Assembly (NCBI GenBank): GCA_000507305.1
Contig: DF240798.1
Coordinates: forward strand, 28,360 to 92,359
Direction of reading: 5' to 3'
Source of the DNA: Breviolum minutum Mf 1.05b.01
Taxonomy: Eukaryota > Sar > Dinophyceae > Suessiales > Symbiodiniaceae
DNA: 64,000 bases
The notes under the pieces were generated by a model. That model searched no databases and was not told the origin of the DNA. It was given only the letters and a program-made list of their open reading frames with translations. The translations under genes were made by a program, and so were the position numbers. Position 1 is the stretch's first letter; each line of letters opens with the position of its first letter. Below, in pieces: positions 47,990-60,695 of the stretch.

Positions 47990-50051
47990 CTTTGACACGC
48001 TCGAACAGCGTGAAGTAATGTCAACGAATGAAGATGTGGCTGTTGGAGGGATATTCTGGCAAAATAGGGCCAGTCACTGAGGGACTCTGGTGGGATGAGA
48101 ATCGATCACCTACTTGAGAGAAAAAACTCTACTCGCAAATTCATGCAAATTCAAGAAATGTTTGGAAGCAAACAGAGAAAGAAAAAACTACAAATAAACA
48201 GCCATACCATTTATTTCAACTTTGAGACTTCAAGGCTCTTTCGAACAACGCAAAGAAAATGGTTTTGGATTTGCATCCCACGACTGGTCATGGATAAACG
48301 CACAGTAAGCACGTTGTGTTCGCTTTTATCAAGGGGATCTGCCAGCGACAATTGAAACAAAGAGGTTGATTCACTGAAGCTGCTGCAGAAGAACTTCCAA
48401 CTTGTAGGACCAGCCAACACGTCTTGCTGCATGTTTAAATCTCATCAAAATCATGCAGAATCCGTTCTGACTATGCATATCATATCACTATATGTTTGCA
48501 GATTGTGTCACAGATCCCCTTGGGGTGTTTGCTACAAGAAATTGCTCTCCAATCCGTGTCCATCGCTGTCCATTTCATTGATGGTGCGATGTTAAGCAAA
48601 GCCAAACATGCCATGGGTGGTGCTGTGTAAAACGGAAACATGCTGACAAATGCAGTGGAGTGCTGTCAAACATGTGGAGTCCAATTTCACTCAACCATGT
48701 CATCCCAGGTCATCCCACATCATCCAATAGAACTCCAGTCTTATGAAACTTTCTCACCTAAACCATGAGATGATATGTCACATGTCACCCGAGTTCCCAG
48801 GGTCTGGGATCGAACGAGGACGGAAGGAACACACCTGGATGGGTTGTCAGCTGCAACTCATGTCCCCAAAATGGCAGACAAAGAAACAAAGACCTTTTAT
48901 GTATAGACTGTATAGACAATTGGTCTTTTCTGAAATGTTGAATGCCACGCTGCGTCTGTTTTCAGCACAAACTTAGGATACTCTTGATAACATACGAAGG
49001 TTCAGAAAACATTACCACTACACTAGTACAAACAGGGAATTGATGCCGCCCCTCAAATCATGCATTCAATTCTCACATATGCTTCAAAGTTGGGCATTAT
49101 CCAAAGGAAGCTAGCGTCATTGATCTTATCAGCGAACTGCCATCCAAAATCCATCTCCCTTTTCTCCACCACCCCTTTCGCATGCACCTTGGCAAATAAA
49201 AGTAATTGGCATCGATGTCCTCAAAGCCGACTGATGCCCAAATTTTCATACCTCACAGGTGCAGCAACTTTTTGAGGGACAACGTGACAACCTCCATAAG
49301 ATGGACGCCACACGAAACCCCTAGGGATGGAGGTCTTTTCAAGGGGGAAAGATTGTTTCTGTAAAGCCACCAGCCACCACCTGAAACACAATAATCCGAG
49401 TGAATCTGTTGTGATAGTTTTGCTACCAAGTTGTTGGGTGAGCCTGCAAGCTGACCTGATGGTATGCCAGGTTGTTCATCTTGCATATCTTCAAACTGTT
49501 TTCAGAAAGACATTCTAGGTGCAACCAGCATCCATGGCGAACAAGATGTTTATTCACCAAGCTCCACGACATGTTTTTTGGTAGGATTCTACATATGAGA
49601 GCCACCATTGGTTGTCACAAGGCTGCCCGCTGCCAAGGGAAAACTGATGATCGACCAGATGGTTGCCCCTTTGGATCTGTTTGAAGCTGTGTAAGTAGCA
49701 ACAACACCTTGAATAAACATGAGTATTTTGATTCTATAATTGACCATAATAATATTAGAATCTTTTGAAGTTGTGGATCATCATACAAAAATGCATATTA
49801 TAAACTAACATTTCGCTATGTTCCCTGTTGGGCCGGCGGGCAATTCCATTGCTTGCTTTCCAAGCCTCAGATGTGGAGATGTTAACTCAAGATTGACTTC
49901 AGGCTAAATTTCAGTGTTTGTTTGCTTACATGGATTCTTTGCAAACTTGTACTTTGCGTGATGCAAGGAACAAATGAAACATCATGAAACAAATCATTTT
50001 TGTACAGGTGCATCACTGTCTCCCTGGCTGAGACTCCCTGCAGACCCTCAC
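47990..50051. other. Stretch without a resolved gene
   Basis: Short open frames on both strands, no recognisable peptide and no convincing splice pairs. Confidence 0.3.
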
Positions 50052-50255
50052 CAAAGATGCCCCCTTCGGCCAGCATTCCAAGGTCGTGTCCAGTCTTCCT
50101 AGGCAAACGCTTCTAGCCAATCAATTCGGTGAAAAGTGCCAAAGAAAAATTTGCTTGGTCGGCTTAGTCTTCCAAAATACCTCCAGATTTTGGATGTTTT
50201 TCTGTGTAATTGTAGCAGCGTGACCGAGCTCTGCACTTCGCTGTCTTGATGAAGC
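50052..50255 (-). CDS. Two neighbouring exons of unidentified gene
   Basis: Segments 50181-50255 and 50052-50098 both have AG|G acceptors and GT donors. The first is open in two frames: ASSRQRSAELGHAATITQKN with an AG|GTATTT donor, or FIKTAKCRARSRCYNYTEKH running to a stop. The second reads KTGHDLGMLAEGGIF in its best frame, which does not match the outgoing phase of the first. Either one frame choice is wrong or they belong to different transcripts. Confidence 0.4.
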
Positions 50256-51743
50256 CTTGACGCTTCTTGTTGGGAATACCAAAGGCGTTGCAATAAGCGG
50301 TAATGGCCTGGCTTCAACAAGAAGAAACACAATGCATGCTCCACGTGACGCCTATTTCTATTGTTGTCTTGTTTGTGTTTTGGTGAAGGTGGGATGTTTT
50401 CCCAAGATTTGGTAGAAGATGTGTACACCACTACACCGTTCTATACTTGTAGTCAATTTAGATGCCACGTGCATCATATCCTCTATGGTTTTTGTATGAG
50501 ATGTCACCACCGAAAAGGCCAGTGAATCATAGTCAATCCCTATACCAGGACCATCAAGGTGGTCATTGAATATGATTGCATGAATCCAAAGGAGTTGTTA
50601 GTGGCATTATTCCCTACCATCCAACTTGGCCGGTAAACATCATATTTTATCGTCTTGACATGGATTTTGCCAATGAAAAGTGCATCATAACAAAGGGATG
50701 TAGCTAAGCTACAAAATGGTATCTTAAGCAATTTCACGTCGTAACCCAACGTAATCAACTACACCAAAACTCTGCCTGCATCATCCTAGATTTCAACATA
50801 TTGTGAAAAAAGTGAAATATTGTGTCAAAAAATCCAAAGTAACCCACTCCACCCTTCTGCCCTCACCCATCGCACCCGAGAATGAAGCTCAATGCCCTTC
50901 CCTCGCACGCGTTCCACAAAGGTTTGACCCACTAAGAAGTATCCCACGGTGACCTAAGCTGAAGCTATCAAAAAGATCAACGAGTCTTGGATTCCTGGGC
51001 TGTTGTGCTGCAACTCAACAAGGAATAATTGGTGGAAACTCATGGGAGATCAGTTGGTCACGAAGCTGAGTGATGTTTCTCTGCTATACATGTTCACTAT
51101 GGTCATTGGGTTTACAAAAGTTAAATCCTTCCAGGTCTCCTACACAAACGGACCCCTGAAGCCAAGGTGCAACAGGCGCAAAGAGACCTTCCATGAATTG
51201 CTGGGACAGCGGAGCCTCAGGGTCTAGAAAAGATTCAATATGAAGGGGCTTAGTCAGTATTAAGGTCACCATCTCATTCACACCAAACAGACTTTTGTTA
51301 ACACTGCTCTAATAGAAGTTCATCCTTTGAAGTCGTCATTCTTCAAAAAATGAAATGAGTACCTAAAGCATTGGACCTTTGATGGTTTTCGCGGATGCAT
51401 GATGATTCCCAACATTGAGACATTTAAATTGAATCACTCATGCCACTATCAGATCTTGGCATCCACACGACCACCTTCTTTCTGGCTTTTGCCTTGTCAT
51501 CAGGTCGCAAAATCGGACGGTGCATGACAGTTCATGAGACTGGGAAGAGCACCTGTTGGTAGTTGTGCCTAAGATATCTTTATATACTGGGATGCTCCCT
51601 CTAGCAAAATTAACCACAAAAACTGGTCATATTTTTTGTTTCTATAGGTCCATTTTGGGATGGTTCCAATCATCTTGATGCCTAGCCACGTGTAGAAAGC
51701 AACCACCAAAAATCCACGAAAACTCCATCGGAGGCCACCCCAC

Positions 51744-52197
51744 CTTGGCCTTTGCTTTAGCTTTGGCCTTCGCCTTCGCTTGGTGAACAGAAAATCGCCA
51801 TTTTGGAAGTTCAATGATGTTCAACGGTATTTCATTTTTGTTGAAGCGAGCTTTGGATCCATCCTCTTGTTCTTATGGGAAACCTGTTGGCACAAGGGTT
51901 CCCAGTTGTGGGGTGGGAAGCTATGAACCTGAGAGGTTCCTGAAAGAGTTTCCCTTACTACAAAACTTTGGTTATTTTAACAATGGCAAATGCCAGTACA
52001 AATGCCAGTTTCATGCATTGGTTGTGTAATATATCAAGGAACCACATACTCCTAAAAGAATCAAATCATCCAAAAGCGTCAATTTCTACAACAATGGATG
52101 AACTATGGTTTATTGTTTCTATGTTTGGGGATCAAATCCCAGCAGGAACAGAATCTTCCCCCACCTTAGGCACAGCTGCCTTGGGCTTCTCATCCAC
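51744..52197 (-). CDS. Lys/Ala-rich exons of unidentified gene
   Basis: Segment 52165-52197 (AG|G, GTGGGG donor) encodes VDEKPKAAVPK. Segment 51744-51778 (GTGGGG donor) encodes alternating Lys-Ala in one frame or RRRRPKLKQRP in another; both are strongly basic. Such tails occur in ribosomal, histone-like and nucleic-acid-binding proteins. The acceptor of the second segment is AG|C, unlike the rest of the window, so the link is uncertain. Confidence 0.35.
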
Positions 52198-52465
52198 CTT
52201 GGAATGACGAAGGTCTACCAGGTGTCTGCTGGGTTGTAATAACAACAGCAACCAGGGGATGTAAATGAAGATATGTGCGACTCTATGAATATGTGAGTGT
52301 CATACATTTTACATGTGCCTTGCAATACAACTATTTCTTTTGCACTTCCTTTTTCCTATGCGTTGATCGGTCTCCGAGGAATATGCAGTCTGCTGATTGG
52401 CTCTTGGGAAATCTGTACATGGCAGCACCGACTCGGCACTGCAAGGTGGTCAGCTTTTTGGGGTC

Positions 52466-52942
52466 TCAAAGGTCCTCGTACTCTGCGACAGAATCGCCCA
52501 AGAAGACTTCCACCCGCACTGTGTCCTTGATGATGGGAAGCTCCTGGGGCGGAAGTCCAGTAGCAACCATAGAAACTTGTTCCTCCCTGTGGTCAATGGT
52601 GAACTCCGTATCAACCCAGCCCCTCTTGTAGCGAAGTCGCCCCCGCTTTTTGGACGGAACGGACTTCGCTATGCTGAGGACCTCAACTTTCGAGTTGGCA
52701 ACACCTTTACTCACCTGGCCAGTGTACTCAACCTGATCGCAGAGTTTGATCTTGACACCATGCTGCCACGTCTCTGTCTGTGTGACCCCCTTCTGTATGG
52801 ACATCGTCACTGTGTTGCTTCCGGTACCAGGGTTCTCATGCCAGGGCGTGTAATCGTCAAAGAAATGAGACCCTTTCAGCTTCTTGTCGACTAAGTACGG
52901 CTCGCCACACTTGACCTTCATTGTTCCAAAATCATTATCCAT
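52466..52942 (-). CDS. Hypothetical protein, 158 codons
   Basis: A long uninterrupted frame starting MDNDFGTMKVKCGEPYLVDK and ending VRVEVFLGDSVAEYEDL plus stop. It is basic in the middle (SVPSKKRGRLRYKRGW) and acidic at both ends, with many alternating hydrophobic residues that suggest beta strands. No signal peptide or membrane segment. Family unknown. The plus strand also has a 165-codon frame here, but the minus peptide has the more protein-like composition. An exon this long is unusual beside the short exons of GPN1 and L19. Confidence 0.5.
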   Translation of the reverse strand: MDNDFGTMKVKCGEPYLVDKKLKGSHFFDDYTPWHENPGTGSNTVTMSIQKGVTQTETWQHGVKIKLCDQVEYTGQVSKGVANSKVEVLSIAKSVPSKKRGRLRYKRGWVDTEFTIDHREEQVSMVATGLPPQELPIIKDTVRVEVFLGDSVAEYEDL

Positions 52943-53196
52943 GGACTTCCCTAAGATGCCTACCTGGCTATTCTGGCTGTCCTGCCACAGGGTACCGTAT
53001 CACCAGTGTTTGAGCACCTTGAGCCAAGATGAAATGCAACTTAGAGTTTTAAGAACATTACACATCATTACAGATCGGTACAATGACTGACTCTCCAAGT
53101 CTAGAGTCTATGTAGAGTCTGTAGAACATACTGACATTCTCTCCTAACCTTAAAACAAACAAATGGTGAAAACCAAAAGTGATGTTTGATTGACGT

Positions 53197-53391
53197 TTAC
53201 TCGGCGAGGATCATTAAAGCTCGCCAAGGGGTGAAACTACAGAAGCTGCCTTCCTTTTCTAAGCCCCCAGACTGCGGCTTGTCGCGCCGCTGCACTTCGG
53301 TGCCTCCAAACAACAGCCGTTTTCGCAGCAGTTCTTGGGTTCGAAATTGGAAGCCAAAAATCCACAAAAACCCAATCCACTGCAGAATCAT
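53197..53391 (-). CDS. Exon-like open frame, unidentified
   Basis: RTQELLRKRLLFGGTEVQRR followed by DKPQSGGLEKEGSF; charged and protein-like. Splice sites not resolved. Could be an upstream exon of the 52.5-kb gene. Confidence 0.3.
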   Translation of the reverse strand: MILQWIGFLWIFGFQFRTQELLRKRLLFGGTEVQRRDKPQSGGLEKEGSFCSFTPWRALMILAE

Positions 53392-54387
53392 CTGGAATCA
53401 ACATGTTCATCAACTTTAGGGTGATTTTGGAGAAAGTTCCAAAGCTGTTTGGGATGTTTCCCCCACGGTTTCACCTGCACTTGACAACAATCCAAGGTGA
53501 TCCAAGGTGGTAAGTTCGAGATCACTATCTTCAGTTGCGGAGCCACTCACCTCTGCTGTGCCGCAATTCCAAGGCCAATGCCTGCCAGGCCTGGAGGCGT
53601 TGGACGGTCAGTAAAGGCACTGCATGTACTATCTATATATTATTTATATATTAATATTACACACTGAGAAAGGTGAAAATAGATTGCAATAGTGTGTTTC
53701 ACCAAACTTTGTGTAAAATTCCCACAATTATGATAGGATATCAAGTAATATAAAATCATGATGCTTTATGTTTGACAGGCCTGGAAAACCTGAATACCCT
53801 CTTTTGACTGAATTTGGATCACTTTGAGGAACATGCTTCAAATTCTGTCCAGTTATCCTCCTAACTGACAACTAATAACCGTTAGCTTACACTCATGGTC
53901 CTTGCCACACCGACGAGCCTTGCAACAGCGGTGCACAGTTTGGAAACAACCTGTTTCTGTTTCGCATCGGCCGGGTGACTGTGCAACAGTGGGATTCAGA
54001 TCTGGAGTTTTACAGCAAGGGTATGGCAAACACGAGCAACAGTCAATGTTGACCCATGTTGAAAGTTAAAGAATTGACCTATGTAATGTGTGTGCAACCG
54101 ACAAATGCAACAACGACTCTGGTTTCAGATCTGTTCAAATAGCCTCCGAAGTTCGGACGATCTACCCCTCTCCGACCTTTAAAATGTAAGAGAGGCATTT
54201 GACAAAATCTTAGGCAACAGTGCAACGTAAACAAATACACACTACCCGTGGTATCCTCTGGCTTCTTATTTCTATATAGGGCCATTTAAGTGTTATACGG
54301 CCGATTCAAACAGGTTCCCAAAGATCCTTGGAAAACTGAACTGTTTCACTACGATGGCAGCAACTTCATGCAATCAGAAGAAACAAG

Positions 54388-54394
54388 ACATCAT

Positions 54395-54457
<63 letters not shown>

Positions 54458-54483
54458 CGTCGTCGTCGTCGTCGTCATCATAT
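54388..54483. repeat. (CAT)n/(CGT)n compound microsatellite
   Basis: About 20 CAT/ATC triplets followed by about seven GTC/CGT triplets. One plus frame reads poly-His then poly-Arg, another poly-Ile then poly-Val; no surrounding gene supports translation. Confidence 0.9.
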
Positions 54484-54703
54484 TGCAAACAACCTGGGGA
54501 GTTTCCATAAGTGGAACAAACCCAACTTATGGATCCTCAATTTTCCCTTTGCCTCGATGAGCTTGGTGCTGTTGGCACTGTGATCACCTGTAATCTGTTG
54601 GGTGGGATACACCACTCCCATTGGTCCCATTGGTGGGGAAGACTGAAGAAAGGGACCCTCAAAATGAACAAATTGACAGTTTCTGATTTGATATTTATCT
54701 GAC

Positions 54704-54792
54704 CTTTGACTCCTTGTGGGCCTGGGATGGACCCAAAATAAACGACATCTCTTCGTGCACACCAAGTGGCTCGGCAAGGCGCTGCCGAAGCC
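54704..54792 (-). CDS. Exon of unidentified gene
   Basis: AG|G acceptor, LRQRLAEPLGVHEEMSFILG then PSQAHKESK, strong AG|GTCAGA donor; phase 1 in, 0 out. Two other frames are open here (up to 148 codons) but lack both splice sites. Confidence 0.5.
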
Positions 54793-55277
54793 CTAAGGTG
54801 CTTGGTCTGGACCACTGGTGCCTGGAGGCAGGTTGCGCTATGGGTGCTTGGGAATGAAGTGTCAAATGGTTTGGGCAGAAATCTATTTTGAGATTGAATC
54901 CACCCGGACGGAAGGGTGGGCGCGATGGATTCCCCTCCCTTTTTGTTGAAAGAAAACATGAAAGCTACTGGTGACCTCATCAACAGTCAACAGCTGCCAT
55001 TGTTTGAAGGCTAAGGGCAATTCTTAGTCCAATCTTTTATACTGTTCTAGTTGGTGATCTTTTGCAACCCATGGTGTTGCCTCTCAATATGAAAGAACTA
55101 ATCGACCATGCAGGGTGAACTAGCCACCCCTTGACTTGAACAACTCCTGAACTTTCCCACCAATCCACCGTTCATGCGACACCTCCAGAGCCATGATGCT
55201 CCTTCGGCACCTTGCGGTGGCTGAAGTGAACGGTGCTGGCAATGGGTGTGGCTAAATTGGAATAACGCCTAAGGCGG

Positions 55278-55420
55278 CCAAGCAGCTAAAAATTCCGCCG
55301 ACGCCGGCGGAGCGCGATGCGTGGCGATGTCGAACAGCTGCGGGAGGAAGTCACCAACTTCAAGGCAACCCATGATTTCAATGATCACTGGGAAGTCTCG
55401 CATGCAGCTATGGTGGCTTT
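55278..55420. other. Locally GC-rich patch, coding strand unclear
   Basis: Plus strand reads MRGDVEQLREEVTNFKATHD from the ATG at 55317; minus strand reads MRDFPVIIEIMGCLEVGDFL. Both look coding, only one can be. The base composition differs from the surroundings. Confidence 0.35.
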
Positions 55421-56135
55421 AAAATATCACAAAGGACCAAACCAGAAGACGATAGACATGAATCCCCGAAGGCGGTTCGTGGCTTCAAAGAGTCGGTGGA
55501 ATTGCCTCGGAAACTTAGACAAATATGAATACACCTTTACAGCATTTACATATCACATATTTTGTGTAGTATACCCGAACCAGCCAGCACAGTTTCTCAG
55601 AATCATCCACACAATTCGACCTAGCACAATCTCTCAAACTATCAGTATCTCAACCCTCTACCTTGTCCTCCATTGCCGCTTGGAGCAGCATTTTCTTCAC
55701 GAACTCCATCCTCCACGGGAAACTGTCAGCTGCCACTTTTCGGCTCCGCTTGTATCAGCTCCATTTGGAGAGACACAGACCAACCGTGGCAACCCTAAAA
55801 AAGTGGTGCTGAAGAGTCCGAACAGGGCACACTTTTGTCAAGCTAACTGATATATGGTCATGTTGTAGACTTCGCAACCCTTGAGTGGTTGATTCAAAAA
55901 ACTGAGAGTGTGAAAACGTAAGTGGAATCCTTCCAAAAAATCACGAAAATCCACTGAACGAGCCGCCAAAATCAGGTGTGTGTTTTGAAGTCTTATTACG
56001 TCATGCTTGAAGGGTCAAAAAGGCGGACAAGTTGAATGACTGGTTTTGCTAACATGTAGAAACCTTGAAATACAATGGTTGCCTTGTCATAAGGAGCCAG
56101 TAGGGAATTGGTAGTGGCGTCATAATATGTTTGAC

Positions 56136-56345
56136 TCATACCTGTCCATTCAAAAGGAATTTGCACATAGCACCATGTACACGGTGCTCACTGTTGACAC
56201 TTTTGGTATTTCCTGGCTGCTTCCAGAGATGATGGCGTTTTGACCATTTCTTCCTGAACGGATCTGCAACCAAATCCACGAATCTACGAGTCCTACTTGG
56301 ATGAAGCCTGAAGAGATCTCGAATGGGAAGCTTGTGCGATATCAT
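56136..56345 (-). CDS. Exon-like open frame, frame ambiguous
   Basis: After an AG|G site near 56.31 kb two frames stay open: LHPSRTRRFVDLVADPFRKK and FIQVGLVDSWIWLQIRSGRN. One is likely an exon; neither is recognised. Confidence 0.3.
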   Translation of the reverse strand: MISHKLPIRDLFRLHPSRTRRFVDLVADPFRKKWSKRHHLWKQPGNTKSVNSEHRVHGAMCKFLLNGQV

Positions 56346-57239
56346 ACGATATTAATAGTACAGTAGGTGAATCCGACATTAATAGTAGGTGTATCATGGT
56401 GTATCCTCACCGACTTGGATGACTTTATGATGTCAACATAGTAGATACTCTCTGCAGGAGAATCACTGTTTCAAGATGTCCAAGTATATGTGCTTCCGGA
56501 TAATCTTGGAGTCTTGGGCTCGTGCTCTTTTGCTGGCCATTTGAGAGGAAATTTCATCAAACTCATCTCAAAACCTATAAATAAATCTGTCTCTTGACAA
56601 TGGCCGCTTGGATGTTATATACCCTCAAACTACCAGCTCGTTTCCGCCAGGCCGCCCAATATCAAAATAAATGATCAAGTTACTCACCCTTTCAATTCGA
56701 AGTTCATCCATTTTCCTTACAATTCGAGTTGGGGAACACAACTCGCTTCTTGCTTCATCTTGCGAGAAAGCCCATCAAACCACCTTTGGGCCAGGGCCAA
56801 ATTAGCAGGTCTCTTCAACACATGTTGTTGGCTTGGCAAACAGCCAGCCATGAATTGAAGCAGGCAACAACTTCCTGGGATCACACTAAAAAACTTCAAT
56901 TGAAAACACATCATACCACATCATACCATCAAATCACAAGGCCCAGATCAACATGTTTGTTGTGTCAGTTGCTCCGTCTTTTCTATCAATATGGCGAAAT
57001 TCGATTAACTAAGGCCCATCTTGAGGTCAAATACTCCAAAATCTCCAAAACCTGTAGATCCTTGTGAAGGTATTCTTTCAAAACCTTTCAAGCACCTTTC
57101 TCCCAAGTGATGACATACGTCCCAAATGGGATGAATGCATCACACAGCGGTGGGACCCCCCCAAAAAAAAAATATTAATATAGTTACAATCTATAGTAAC
57201 ATGCTCAAGCATTGAAAAAGAAACCATTGAGGACAGCTG

Positions 57240-57428
57240 GTTTCAGATGTGTCCTGCAGATCTACCGCCTGGACAGTTGGAGACCTGCACACTGCTGTAG
57301 TCATTGTGAGCACAGACTTGAATTCCTCGCCCTGAAAACGTCGCCATGACAGGTGCTGGCTCGGCGATTGCTGAATTTTGTTCACTGGTGCCTTCCGTGC
57401 CGGAGATGATTCAACAGCGGCAGATACC
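57240..57428 (-). CDS. Exon of unidentified gene
   Basis: AG|G acceptor at 57428, phase 2, then VSAAVESSPARKAPVNKIQQ and GEEFKSVLTMTTAVCRSPTV. The 3' boundary is approximate (several GA donors possible). Ser/Pro/Lys-rich start suggests a disordered N-terminal or linker region. Confidence 0.45.
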
Positions 57429-60198
57429 CTAGGAGATTGAAAGAGAAAATCAAAGAATTGGAGGTTTGTACCACTTAAGACTTATGCCATCCTGAAATAA
57501 TGCCAATCAGACTAGCTGAGGTTGATATAAGTTGCCCAAAGAACATGGATCAGCATTCCCTGGTACACCATGCAATGTAAAATAGAACTGAACAACAAAC
57601 AGATTGATACATTGACCGACACGTGCACATAGATTCAACACATTTCACAAGAGTGTTGTTCCCTAAGCCAAAACGCTTCCGATCACTTCACTTTATGTAG
57701 CCTGGGGTTCACTCCATTCTCTCCCTACTAGTATGTATACGCACTTATATCACTATGCAATTGTCATGTCACCATAAAGAACAATTGCGTCGTATACACC
57801 GAAGAACTTCGTGCTTGCCACAGTCGTTTCTTTCTTCACCTGCCGTATCTAACCGCATGGGAGACTTGAGCAATACGAACGACCAGAACCGTCCGGGATC
57901 GGAACTGACATACGATATACAATGATATACATCGATATACTTCAACTTCCCCTGCCCTGTTCCTGGCTTCAACACTTCGAGGGCCTTCTTTCAGGCCAGT
58001 ACCATCTCTTCTTCTGGCGAGCTTGACGGAGGCAAAAAGGAAAACGTTGTTTCAATTTCTGACCATGGAAGAACGGATCGACCAACCTGACAATTACAAA
58101 GGCCCATTGTATGAACACCCATCACATCAACAATGAGACAATTATATGACGTTATGCAGCGATGATGGGTACAAAGTCCTAACCTTTGATTGAACATGTG
58201 GAGACAAGTTTCAAAGCATGGTTTAAGAATCTGTCGCCTCATATTAGATTGTCATCTCAACCCAAACAAAGACCTTGCAAGCATCAGCGTTTCAAACATT
58301 TCACTTCTCAGAAGCTTTCGAGAGATGAGAGGGACAGTAGGATAGAAAAAGTCAAGTGCGAGTGTGTGTGTGTGTGCAAAGATCAGCTGGGTGAAAACTA
58401 TCATCTAGCCAACCTGAATAGATCTACTGGGAGGATTCTCCAAGCTATGGAAAACCATGTTTTACTAAGGTCACGCGCCTATGAATCGTTGCAAGAGTCG
58501 GAACATCTTCCACTAATCGTTTCAAGGGCTTTTTTTGATTGGGGGCTCTCCCTGAGTTGGGTCAACAGCCAACATGCTTTCAACTCCGAGAGCACCTTCC
58601 AGAAGATCCACATCACCTGCAGGTCTTGCAAGCCTTTGGCAGTCGAGTTGGTGGTTGAAGCACTAAAAGGCCTGGTGACCTGGTGGCGTGTTTGTTCATC
58701 TTATCGGAAGAATGGATAAGATTTGAATCATTTCTGAAAGATTCCGGATTCCTTTGAAGAAACCTTTGTTTAGAACAAGGTCATGAGGACTTCATTCTTT
58801 GAGCCAAGCCATATCCAGACGGCAGGTGGCTTCGTCACTCACCGCTGCCAAGGAGCCAAGGTGTTCGTCCATTCATAAGACTGTCGAGCCGCTCCTGCAA
58901 ATCCAGGGTTTGGTGGTGAGTGGAATCCATGATCTGTCTCAAGATAAAGCTGAATTTAAGGTTGTTGTTTGAGCCATTTTGAGACAGGCTGTATTGCTGT
59001 ATAACCAAGTCATCAACCAGGGTTTTAGGCCCTGGTCTTCTAATGCCTCAATTCGATAACGACAATCCTGGCAGCATCACAGAGCAACCGTTCCTAACAC
59101 ATCACTGTCATTCCCTCAGGTTTTCTGATCAAACAAACACAAATTCAACCCACTAGCACCAACAAACACCATGAACGGTCAGCTTATATAAGTGTGAAGG
59201 ATCAAGATGGCTTGTGATTTCGAAATGCCGGGTTCAAACATCAACCACATCCTGGTCGTCACAGTGAAAACACCGGAAAATCATCGAAACCCTCATTTCA
59301 AAAACATACCAGATCAGGTACGGTGGTCTTTAGAAAAAGTTCTCTTTACTTTGGAAACATCTTCAGTCATCACACAAAAAAATCTCAAAGATATCAAAAC
59401 ATGACCAAAAGACTGGTCCACATTTTCTGCCCTGTCAATCCTCGGTAACTTCCAAAAGGGTCCAGGTGCGGCGGTGCTGTCGATATGCCTTGCCTCGGCT
59501 CCATCGCACAGGGTTATAATCGGGGTTATACGGTCATATCAAGTTATATCCTAACAGAACTAAATTCGTTGTGGCAATTAAACGAGTTAAAAAAGGGCTG
59601 GTACCAACTTCAAAATATTGAGCATTTTGTTGGAACAGAAACCTACTTGGACATGTAGAATTGCTACAAAACCTTACAAAAATATCAAGTTTGCCTGGAC
59701 ACTATAGAGTCACGCCATCATGCCCCTAAACGAACCCACACCATGAGTTCCAGCAGGGTTGTATCCACTTTAAAATTATACTAGAACTTACTAGAAACCT
59801 CTTACCCTTGGATATACCGGTCCCTATACACTGGGCAAATGCCTCCGCATACATACGCAGAATGGATTGAAAGGGTGCATACGGAAAATCTGCCTACCCG
59901 ACTCTGCCTACGTAACACAAAGCTACGTTGCTTCCGCGAGTGTCTACGCATGCCTACGCGGACTGCAAAATATCCGGTCAACTGCCTTCGCAGCTTCAGA
60001 AGGAGTTCCCTCGACTACATGACGTTGATCATTCAAAAAAACAACATGCTCAATAAAACGCCAACAAAGAAAACCGAGTCTACTTACTATTGACATATCC
60101 TCGAACACTTTATAATATATTTAAACCACATCAGTTTAGGAGTGTCAGTGTAAAACCACTTTGTGAAACATCCCAAAACAACTTCACCACCTCGCCAC
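57429..60198. other. Stretch without a resolved gene
   Basis: A 177-codon plus frame (58186-58719) overlaps minus frames of equal quality near 58.6 kb (LQVMWIFWKVLSELKACWLL; GDVDLLEGALGVESMLAVDP), so none is called. Confidence 0.3.
58361..58376. repeat. (GT)n dinucleotide run
   Basis: Seven to eight GT units within otherwise ordinary sequence. Confidence 0.8.
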
Positions 60199-60297
60199 CT
60201 AACAGGACCCCCTGCCAGTCATCACCGCGGCCGTCACGAAGATGACCGCAAAAGCTGCCAAGGTGACGAACATCCATGGCTTCCTTGAGGGGCTTCG
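60199..60297 (-). CDS. C-terminal exon with a transmembrane helix
   Basis: RSPSRKPWMFVTLAAFAVIF then VTAAVMTGRGSC and TAG. A basic patch followed by about 20 hydrophobic residues and a short polar end is the layout of a tail-anchored or type-IV membrane protein. The acceptor is AG|C. A longer overlapping frame on the same strand is judged a shadow. Family unknown. Confidence 0.45.
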   Translation of the reverse strand, partial: RSPSRKPWMFVTLAAFAVIFVTAAVMTGRGSC

Positions 60298-60695
60298 CTT
60301 GGTTGAGCCGTTTTAGATATGAAGTGTCACCCAACAATAAACAAATTAATATGAATGTTGGCTGGGTGAAACTGAAAAATGTTATTTTGAGCGAGATTAT
60401 GACATAAATTGACATAATATGTGCTTTGTTGGCCTTTCCAATGGTTGATGCAATCTGATGATATAAACAGTTAGCCATGAGCTTCTTCCAAACTACTTGA
60501 TGCCAGAATGGAACTTCACCAGAATGCGGTGATGCTGTTGGGTGCATACATTGCTAGATTAGACGTCCTGTTCTCTCCCTTGAAAATCATCTTCGTCGCC
60601 GCATGTCAAAAAAATGTTCAATAGGTTGGAAGAGCTTTGCAAGGACTTGCTCCCTCACCAATCACCACTTGCTTGCGAATTACCACAGGATAAAA

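Noticed and set aside
54290..54583. Poly-histidine ORF
   Set aside because: A microsatellite translated by chance; no splice sites or flanking coding signal.
58186..58719. 177-codon plus-strand frame
   Set aside because: Two minus-strand frames in the same place are equally protein-like, so no strand can be chosen.
58968..58988. Plus-strand AGCCATTTTG resembling the middle of the spliced leader
   Set aside because: Only 13 of 19 bases match, no coding region follows, and a ten-base match is not remarkable in 64 kb.
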